The notes under the pieces: generated by a model
Told to the model about the DNA's origin: nothing
Seen by the model: only the letters and a program-made list of their open reading frames with translations
The model's database searches: none
In this document: positions 30,540 through 35,514 of the stretch, piece after piece
Numbering within the stretch: the stretch's first letter is position 1
Layout: each line of letters begins with the position of its first letter
Position numbers and translations under genes: made by a program
Assembly: GCA_016178045.1 (NCBI GenBank)
Contig: JACOUE010000023.1
Span: 1-35,514, forward strand
Origin: Chloroflexota bacterium
Lineage (GTDB): Bacteria; Chloroflexota; Dehalococcoidia; SM23-28-2; JACOUE01
DNA: 35,514 bases
Reading direction: 5' to 3'

Positions 30540-31871
30540 CGCCTCCTCCTGCCACCTCGCCCACTCGGCGTCGGGGTCGGCGACGCCGAGCTCGGCGGCG
30601 GCGGTGCGGCGGGAGTGGATGCCGGCCGCCACCAGCCGCGCCTCGTCCTCCACCAGCCGCGAGCGGTCCTGGGGCAGGAGCGGGCCCCAGACCACCCGCG
30701 TCCGGTACGGTGCGAGGGCCTCGCCGGTGTACTGCTCCAGGATGCGCAGGACCATCTCGTTGCGGCGCCTGAAGGCGGCGGCGCGGATGAGGCGCTTGCG
30801 CTGCACCTTCTTGAGCAGGGGGTCCATCTCCATCTGGAGGGCGACGCCGGACAGCCCCTGGCGGTTCTCGCCGAAGGCGGTGCGCGGCGCCTCGCCCAGG
30901 TCGTGGAGGGTGCGCAGGACGAGGTTGATGTAGTCGACGTGGAGGCCGACGCCGCCGCCCTGGAGGAGGTCGAGCAGGTAGGCCTTGGCCTTCTCGGGCA
31001 CCTCCCAGACGGCGCCGGGCTGGACGGCGATGTCCTGGGCCTCGGTCACGTTCTCCAGCACGGCGATGGGGTTGCCGGACAGCTCCAGGATCATGGAGAG
31101 CTGGGACATGGCGCGGTTGAGCTCGCGGACGGACTCGCGGAGGGCGGGGATGTCGGAGGTGCCCCAGAACTGCTTGGGCTCGCGGAGGTTGGGGTAGATG
31201 ACGAAGGGGATGAAGCCGTAGGGGTTGGGGCGCTCGTCGATGAGGTCGCTGTCGACCCAGAGCTGGAAGTCGGCGTCGGTCCAGAGCTCGACGACGGTGC
31301 GCTCGCGGAGGGCGGCGGGTAGGCCCCGGCGGAGGCTAGAGGGCGCGGGGGCGAGGCCGTACAGCATCTCGACTTCCTCGGCGGTGAGGACGTAGCGGGA
31401 GGCGACGCGCCAGACGCGGGAGGGGTCGTCGCCAAGCCACCAGACGAAGAGGCCCTGGACGTCGGGGGCGGAGACGCGGACGCGCTTCTCCAGGGGGTCC
31501 CAGATGACCTTGCAGGCGGCGTCGCCCAGGATGGAGGCGTCGATCTCGTTGTCGAGGTCGAGCTGGTCGACGTTGTTGGTGTCGTAGACGTCGCGGAGGG
31601 CGGCCTCGGCGCGGCGGGCGCGCTCCGCTTCTTCGGGCGACGCGTCCAGGGGGTCGACGACGAAGCTGACACCGCCCATCACGTAGGCCGCCGTCTTTTC
31701 GATGATGGTCTTGGCGTAGTTGAAGGTGAGGCGGCGCTCGCGGCGGCGCGGCGGCTCCGCCCACTGGAAGCCGCGGTAGAACTCGAGGTTCTCGCGGTAG
31801 GCCTTGAGGCGGGCGAGGTCGAGGCGGGCGAGCTGCTGGGTTGAGGAGGGCGCGGACGCCGCCGGGCTCAT
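30522..31871 (-). CDS. Phage portal protein
   Basis: This 449-residue product resembles SPP1 gp6-type portals, the dodecameric ring through which DNA enters the capsid. Conserved-looking parts are LKAYRENLEFYRGFQWAEPP (about 18-37), RLTFNYAKTIIEKTAAYVMG and IPFVIYPNLREPKQFWGTSD. A stem/crown-like helical region follows (RESVRELNRAMSQLSMILEL), then LSGVALQMEMDPLLKKVQRK. The start is taken at ATG 31871; the frame is open to 32015, but the extra residues look like shadow coding of the overlapping Cys-rich gene. No ribosome site precedes 31871, so initiation may be coupled. The last codons are made of heptamer repeat. Confidence 0.85.
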   Translation of the reverse strand: MSPAASAPSSTQQLARLDLARLKAYRENLEFYRGFQWAEPPRRRERRLTFNYAKTIIEKTAAYVMGGVSFVVDPLDASPEEAERARRAEAALRDVYDTNNVDQLDLDNEIDASILGDAACKVIWDPLEKRVRVSAPDVQGLFVWWLGDDPSRVWRVASRYVLTAEEVEMLYGLAPAPSSLRRGLPAALRERTVVELWTDADFQLWVDSDLIDERPNPYGFIPFVIYPNLREPKQFWGTSDIPALRESVRELNRAMSQLSMILELSGNPIAVLENVTEAQDIAVQPGAVWEVPEKAKAYLLDLLQGGGVGLHVDYINLVLRTLHDLGEAPRTAFGENRQGLSGVALQMEMDPLLKKVQRKRLIRAAAFRRRNEMVLRILEQYTGEALAPYRTRVVWGPLLPQDRSRLVEDEARLVAAGIHSRRTAAAELGVADPDAEWARWQEEAQNLEP

Positions 31872-32007
31872 CGTAGCGGCAGCGGGGGAGGGGGCAGGTA
31901 AGGCAGTGAGGGTGGACGTCGCAGCCGTCGTCACGGTAGCGGGTGTGCTCGGGGAGGGCGTCCTCGCGCACCCGGCGGAGGGGAAGAAGGGCAACGGCAG
32001 TCGACAT
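31837..32007 (-). pseudogene. Cys-rich (zinc-finger-like) protein truncated into the portal gene
   Basis: An ATG at 32007, two bases after the terminase stop and with GAGGAG upstream, opens a frame reading MSTAVALLPLRRVREDALPE, then RYRDDGCDVHPHCLTCPLPR and CRYDEPGGVRALLN. The four Cys and flanking pattern are those of a small Chloroflexota-type protein normally followed by a helix-turn-helix. Here the sense is lost after about 57 codons, where the portal frame begins, and the frame stays open to 31336 without recognisable protein. The portal ATG (31871) lies inside codon 46-47. I infer a deletion that removed the end of this gene and the original start of the portal gene. Confidence 0.6.
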
Positions 32008-32008
32008 G

Positions 32009-33448
32009 CTACCACTCCTCGCGTAGGCGGCCGCGGGCGGTGCGGGGCCGCGGGTCGAAGCCGCTGGCCGCTTCCACCACCAGGGCCAGGCTGACCAGGA
32101 AGTCGTCGTGGCCCTGGGAGGGGTCGACGAAGAAGTTGAGGGTGCGGTTGGGGCGGTAGACGGCGCGGGCCAGCTCCGCCTCCCGCCAGAACTCCGCGTA
32201 CTCGGGCGAGCCGTCCGGGGCGTACATCTTGAGGCGGCCGCCGTTGACGGCGGCGAGGAGGGCGTAGCCCAGGCGGGACTTGCTCTCGGCGGTGAAGCGG
32301 ACGGGCTGCACGACAGCCTCGCCGAGGGCGCGGGCCAGCAGCCTGGCCAGCGTCTCGCCGAGGCCAGTGGCGTCCACGGCCAGCCGGCGCACGCGCCAGA
32401 CGCCGCCGAGGACGTCGGCGAGGCGGGCGAAGAGGGCGTCGTGGGGCTCGCCGACGAGGGCGAGGTGCTCGACGACCTCGAGGCGCGGCTCCTGCACGAT
32501 GGCTTCGGACGGCGGCCAGACGACGCGGGCGATGGTGAGGACGGTGGCGTCCCTCGCCCCCCGCCCCGCGACCCCAGGGGCGAGGGCCGAGGGTCGGGGG
32601 TCGAGCTCCTGGCCACCGAGGTCCAGGCCGGCGACGCAGACGTCGCCGGGGCCGGGGGTGGCGCGGCGGGGGTGCGTGCCCTGGAGCTGGGCGAGCTGGC
32701 CGGGCGAGAAGAGGCGGCCGCGGCCGGAGACGGTCTTGAGGGCGTACTGGGTGAGGAACAGCGGGTGGTCCTCGCCCAGCCGGAGGCGCTCCGCCTCCAC
32801 ATAGCGGGCGTAGGCGGGGTTGAAGGGGGCGACGGCGGTCCAGTCGTACTGGAAGTGGCGGCGGACGCCGTCGCGGCGCTCCCGCTCCAGGTGCTCCTGC
32901 TTCGCCTGCTCCAGGAGGGTCGATTCGTCCCAGGGGGTGCCGTAGTAGACGGTGGTGGCGCCAGCGGCGGCGGCCATAGGACGGAACTCGCGGTCGAACT
33001 TCTCGAGGTCGACGTCCTGGGCCTCGTCGACCTCGAGGATCAGGCCGGCGGTGTGGCCGACGACGTTGCTGTTGGCCTCGGCGGAGAGGAAGACGAGGCG
33101 GGCGCGGCCCAGGCGGACGGCGTGGCCGTCCTCGAGGGCGCTGATGTCGTCGAGGCCGGCCTCAAGGATGCGCGACCAGAGGCGGCGGACGCTGATGCGG
33201 GCCTGGGGCTGGAAGGTGGGGGCGCACTTGACGCCGTCGATATAGCGGTGAAGGTGCTTGGCCAGGAGGAAGAGCTCCACCTGGGCGGAGAGCTCGTTCT
33301 TGCCGGCCTGTCGGGCCATCATCACCGAGAAGCTGAGCCCTTTGCCCCCCAGCACGCTATCGACGATGGCGCGGCCCGCCTCCGCCTGGTAGGGGCGGAG
33401 GCGGTGGCGGAGGGGACCGGCGAGCGGGGGCGCTTCCTGGCAGAGCAT
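32009..33448 (-). CDS. terL: Phage terminase large subunit
   Basis: This 479-residue DNA-packaging motor and nuclease has an ATPase Walker A of the terminase type (ARQAGKNE, 45-52) and Walker B plus catalytic Glu (LILEVDEAQD, 136-145). The RNase H-like nuclease contributes acidic residues in AGLDLGG (about 278), VDATGLGETLARLLARA (about 360) and GHDDFLVSLAL (about 452). All core motifs are present, so it may be active. No small terminase gene is seen. The start ATG has no ribosome site and lies 10 nt after a -10 box, implying a leader of about 2-4 nt. A LexA-like operator lies within the promoter. Confidence 0.9.
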   Translation of the reverse strand: MLCQEAPPLAGPLRHRLRPYQAEAGRAIVDSVLGGKGLSFSVMMARQAGKNELSAQVELFLLAKHLHRYIDGVKCAPTFQPQARISVRRLWSRILEAGLDDISALEDGHAVRLGRARLVFLSAEANSNVVGHTAGLILEVDEAQDVDLEKFDREFRPMAAAAGATTVYYGTPWDESTLLEQAKQEHLERERRDGVRRHFQYDWTAVAPFNPAYARYVEAERLRLGEDHPLFLTQYALKTVSGRGRLFSPGQLAQLQGTHPRRATPGPGDVCVAGLDLGGQELDPRPSALAPGVAGRGARDATVLTIARVVWPPSEAIVQEPRLEVVEHLALVGEPHDALFARLADVLGGVWRVRRLAVDATGLGETLARLLARALGEAVVQPVRFTAESKSRLGYALLAAVNGGRLKMYAPDGSPEYAEFWREAELARAVYRPNRTLNFFVDPSQGHDDFLVSLALVVEAASGFDPRPRTARGRLREEW

Positions 33449-33458
33449 GGCTGGTGGA

Positions 33459-33488
33459 AGGATAGAACATATGTTCTTTTCCCGTCAA
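33459..33488 (-). promoter_or_regulatory. terL promoter with LexA-like box in the spacer
   Basis: Reverse strand: TTGACG (33483-33488), an 18-bp spacer and TATCCT (33459-33464). The perfect palindrome GAACATATGTTC (33465-33476) fills the spacer. GAAC-N4-GTTC is the core of the SOS box bound by LexA in Bacillus and many Gram-positive-type bacteria. Confidence 0.7.
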
Positions 33489-33533
33489 GGGAGGGATGGC
33501 GCCGCGGCCGGTTTTCGGCCTGGCGGCAAAATC

Positions 33534-33547
33534 CGAAAATTTGTTCG
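33534..33547. promoter_or_regulatory. Third, imperfect LexA-like box
   Basis: CGAAAATTTGTTCG differs from the Bacillus-type CGAAC-N4-GTTCG by one base. It lies between the two divergent promoters. The centres of the three boxes are 70 and 35 bp apart. Confidence 0.45.
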
Positions 33548-33556
33548 CCTACCCCC

Positions 33557-33587
33557 TTGACAAGTGGTGGAACGTCTGTTCTATAAT
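33557..33587 (+). promoter_or_regulatory. Zinc-ribbon-gene promoter with LexA-like box in the spacer
   Basis: TTGACA (33557-33562) and TATAAT (33582-33587) are both perfect, 19 bp apart. The core GAACGTCTGTTC (33570-33581) lies wholly in the spacer and touches the -10. A repressor bound here would block RNA polymerase. An isolated half-site (AGTTCT) follows at 33597-33602. Confidence 0.75.
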
Positions 33588-33625
33588 TAGCACGTAAGTT
33601 CTAAGGCAGCGGAAGGAGCCACCAC

Positions 33626-33778
33626 ATGACGAAGACAATGACCGCCACGGCAACGGCCACCCAGCTGCGGATGAGCCTGTTCCCCACCCCCCGCTGCCCG
33701 GACTGCGGCGGCCCCCTGGTCCACGGCGAGGGGTGCGTCGCCTGTCCGGTGTGCGGCTTCAGCCGCTGCTACACGTAA
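33626..33778 (+). CDS. Zinc-ribbon mini-protein, 50 residues
   Basis: The ORF encodes MTKTMTATATATQLRMSLFP followed by a complete zinc ribbon: CPDCGGPLVHGEGC, then CPVCGFSRC. Six Cys in this order closely resemble the short ribbon at the C-terminus of B12-dependent ribonucleotide reductases and related stand-alone proteins. GGAAGGAG lies 7 nt before the ATG. The gene has its own strong promoter with a LexA-like box and its own terminator, so it is a single-gene unit. A role in DNA-damage response or as a regulator or co-factor of the adjacent phage module is inferred; nothing in the sequence proves it. Confidence 0.8.
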   Translation: MTKTMTATATATQLRMSLFPTPRCPDCGGPLVHGEGCVACPVCGFSRCYT

Positions 33779-33813
33779 CGTAGGCTACCTCCAACTACCC
33801 TTCCCTCCCCCTA

Positions 33814-33856
33814 CCAGGGACCTAGAACTCGCGAGGGTTCTAGGTCCCTGGTTTTT
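33814..33856 (+). terminator. Rho-independent terminator built from GGTTCTA-type heptamers
   Basis: The 15-bp perfect stem CCAGGGACCTAGAAC (33814-33828) pairs with 33837-33851, with an 8-nt loop followed by TTTTT. It ends the zinc-ribbon transcript. The arms contain CCTAGAACT and GGTTCTAGG, the same repeat family as at 22775 and 30505. Confidence 0.85.
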
Positions 33857-34017
33857 CACCCTCACCCAAGCCCTCTCCCTCGAGGGAGAGGGGTTCCGCC
33901 GGCCGACGCGACCGCCGTAAGGGGAAGCCCCACAGCAGGTAGTGCTCTGCCCGACAGACTTTCCCGGCCACAACTGCTAGGATGCGTGAGCCGGAAGAGC
34001 CGGCCGGGGAGGATGAA

Positions 34018-34335
34018 ATGAGTGCCCGTCGCGGGAAGGCGGCAGGGGTTGAGAAGCCGTGGCCGTATTGTGCCGACATCGAGGGGACGTGCCTGGCCTA
34101 CGACATGGGCCGCCAGTTGGGAGCAAGCATCGAATCAACTCTCTTCAGTTTTATCTTCAGCGCGGAAGAGGGGGCGCGCCTGATCCTCCAGCGAAACCGA
34201 GAGGGCTTCACCATCCAGGTAACGGGGGCGGTGCAGAGGACCGAGGGCGAGACGTTCGGGCGGGCGGAAGCGCGGGCCCTGCGGCGGCGGCTCGACCTTG
34301 ACGAGGGGAGGTCGAAAGCGGTAGACTCCACTTGA
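34018..34335 (+). CDS. Hypothetical protein, 105 residues
   Basis: I do not recognise this gene. From the ATG at 34018 (GGGGAGGA just upstream) it reads MSARRGKAAGVEKPWPYCAD, then EGTCLAYDMGRQLGASIEST and a mixed alpha/beta body (ARLILQRNREGFTIQVTG) ending in a basic region. The frame is open to 33982, but the upstream part lacks a ribosome site. It is followed by a strong terminator and so forms its own unit. The codon pattern supports coding. No membrane segment is seen. Confidence 0.6.
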   Translation: MSARRGKAAGVEKPWPYCADIEGTCLAYDMGRQLGASIESTLFSFIFSAEEGARLILQRNREGFTIQVTGAVQRTEGETFGRAEARALRRRLDLDEGRSKAVDST

Positions 34336-34372
34336 CAATAATCTAATACTGGCTCCTAGATCCGAAATAAGG

Positions 34373-34420
34373 CGGGAGCAACGTTGGCCAGAAGGGCCGA
34401 GGTTGCTCCCGTTTTGTTTT
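34373..34420 (+). terminator. Rho-independent terminator
   Basis: The stem CGGGAGCAAC (34373-34382) pairs with GTTGCTCCCG (34402-34411). A small inner stem (GGCC/GGCC) lies in the loop, and TTTTGTTTT follows. It ends the gene at 34018-34335. Confidence 0.85.
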
Positions 34421-34563
34421 GCCCTGCGCCGCTCTTTGCTGGCCGGAGGACGGGAAGGGATCTCGCACTGGCGCTGGAGGTTATCGGACCTCAGAGGTAT
34501 GCGATCCGATAAAGGTCGGGGCACTTCGAGCCGGGGTTCGCGCTACACAGGAGGGGTACGAAA

Positions 34564-35514
34564 ATGAAGAAGGCAGTTATTTTGGTGTGCGTCATTTCGA
34601 TCATAGCGATTGCACCATTCGCAATGTCCGCGGCCAACACAGGAGGTTCGAATGGCTTGGTTTCCTATTGGAAGTTTGACGAGGGTAGCGGGACAACCGT
34701 GAATGATTCGTTCGGAACCAACCACGGTGCACTTGAGGGCGCAACGTGGACAAGCGGCTTGATCCTGGGGGCGCTGCGTTTTGATGGTATTGATGATGGC
34801 GTGAGGATTCCAGATGACACCTCTTTGAGACCTTCACACATCACCTACTTGGCCTGGATCAAACCTCATAGTTTCGCGAATGCGCACAACGAGGTCATGG
34901 GGTTTATGCGCGACCCATCTGGCTTCCGGGGGAGCGTTGTCCTGTTTGTGGATCCGTCCGGCAGGCCGGCGCTTCAGATGCAGAATGGCAGTGCTGCCGT
35001 TGTGGACATTGCGTCAAACGAAAGCCTTGTTCCCGACAATTGGGCCTTTCTCGCCGCCACGTATGATGGCAGTATTGTCAGACTGTATGTCAACGGTATC
35101 GAAAGGGCGACGGCCGAATACACCGGAGGCATCGACTACGGTGCAGGCCCCCGAGAGCTGGACATAGGAGGCGATCTCCTTGGGTATCCTGGCTGGTTTG
35201 ATGGCATCATCGACGAGGTGGCAATCTACGACCGGGCCTTAACCCCAGAGGTAATCCAACACCATTATGAAAACGGCTTGAACGGTTTCGGTTATGACGC
35301 GCCCGCCTACGATTGGGCAGGCTTCTTCAGCCCGTTGGACAACGGGGCCGTGCTCAACTCCGTCAAGGCCGGGGCCGCCGTGCCCGTCAAGTTCAGCCTG
35401 GGCGGCGACTACGGCCTCGACATCCTCGCCAGCGCCTATCCGAAGTGGCGAGAGATCGACTGCGACACGTCAGCGCCCGTTGACGGCATCGAGGAGACCG
35501 TCAGCGCCGGCGCC
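34564..35514 (+). CDS. Secreted LamG-domain protein with PxKF-type repeat (3' end outside window)
   Basis: The frame runs off the window; 317 residues are visible. A signal peptide (MKKAVILVCVISIIAIAPFA, cleavage probable near MSAA-NT) precedes a laminin-G/concanavalin-like domain. Its parts include LVSYWKFDEGSGTTVNDSFG (about 30-49), LRFDGIDDGVRIPDDTSL, WAFLAATYDGSIVRLYVNG (about 160-178) and IIDEVAIYDRALTPEVIQHH (about 217-236), all standard LamG_3 landmarks. After it comes YDWAGFFSPLDNGAVLNSVK and AGAAVPVKFSLGGDYGLDIL, the PxKF-type beta domain often repeated in surface proteins. CAGGAGGGG precedes the ATG. I infer an extracellular, carbohydrate- or protein-binding role. Confidence 0.88.
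   Translation, partial: MKKAVILVCVISIIAIAPFAMSAANTGGSNGLVSYWKFDEGSGTTVNDSFGTNHGALEGATWTSGLILGALRFDGIDDGVRIPDDTSLRPSHITYLAWIKPHSFANAHNEVMGFMRDPSGFRGSVVLFVDPSGRPALQMQNGSAAVVDIASNESLVPDNWAFLAATYDGSIVRLYVNGIERATAEYTGGIDYGAGPRELDIGGDLLGYPGWFDGIIDEVAIYDRALTPEVIQHHYENGLNGFGYDAPAYDWAGFFSPLDNGAVLNSVKAGAAVPVKFSLGGDYGLDILASAYPKWREIDCDTSAPVDGIEETVSAGA

Noticed and set aside
32108-33586. 492-residue forward ORF opposite the terminase
   Set aside because: Antisense shadow of a gene with complete terminase motifs; strongly biased Gly/Glu/Val/Asp composition.

Overview
The window is high-GC bacterial chromosome. It is most likely from a Chloroflexota member of the Dehalococcoidia type, or another F420-using lineage with leaderless genes. 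This placement is inferred from two F420-type enzymes (14225-14698 and 28085-28963), the His-rich/cupredoxin membrane proteins, several start codons only 10-16 nt behind a -10 box, and a LamG/PxKF surface protein. No rRNA, tRNA or CRISPR array was recognised.

Region 1 (1-16054) is ordinary host chromosome. It holds the 3' part of clpC, a small retropepsin-like protease, a DUF4177-like protein, an RpiB-type isomerase, and two membrane-anchored cupredoxin-fold proteins, one of which has lost all four copper ligands. A cytidylate-kinase-like gene broken by an internal deletion follows, then a RimI-like acetyltransferase with an insertion, a heterodimeric ABC exporter with one degenerate ATP site, and a GltD-type flavoprotein. 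A leftward cluster of GNAT, SDR, RidA, an F420 split-barrel protein, an orphan Flp pilin and ruvB closes the region.

Region 2 (16055-18025) has visibly lower GC. It carries a Fic-family AMP-transferase with a near-consensus promoter and operator-like palindrome, a frameshifted companion gene and a small reverse-strand gene. It looks acquired.

Region 3 (18167-33625) is a phage structural cluster read leftward from a divergent promoter region near 33.5 kb: large terminase, a truncated Cys-rich protein, portal, coiled-coil scaffold-like protein, HK97-type major capsid protein, small head/fibre proteins, an adaptor-like protein and a beta-propeller/hub protein. I see no integrase, lysis genes, small terminase, tape measure or att repeats. 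The module is interrupted by host-type genes: an inverted F420 oxidoreductase, two DUF6941-like proteins, a Panacea (DUF4065) toxin-antitoxin-like pair, a secreted beta-propeller and several small proteins. Six gaps in this region carry degenerate tandem heptamers, most of them folded as inverted repeats. This suggests a reduced or domesticated particle-forming element, or a decayed prophage colonised by cargo.

The most interesting signal is at 33459-33587. Two divergent promoters, one for the terminase and one for a 50-residue zinc-ribbon protein, each have a GAAC-N4-GTTC palindrome exactly between -35 and -10, with a third near-match between them. This is the form of a Gram-positive-type LexA (SOS) box, so the capsid module may be induced by DNA damage. 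The terminase appears to be translated from an almost leaderless mRNA.

Region 4 (33626-35514) holds the zinc-ribbon gene with a heptamer-derived terminator, a small hypothetical gene with its own terminator, and the start of a secreted LamG/PxKF protein that runs off the window.
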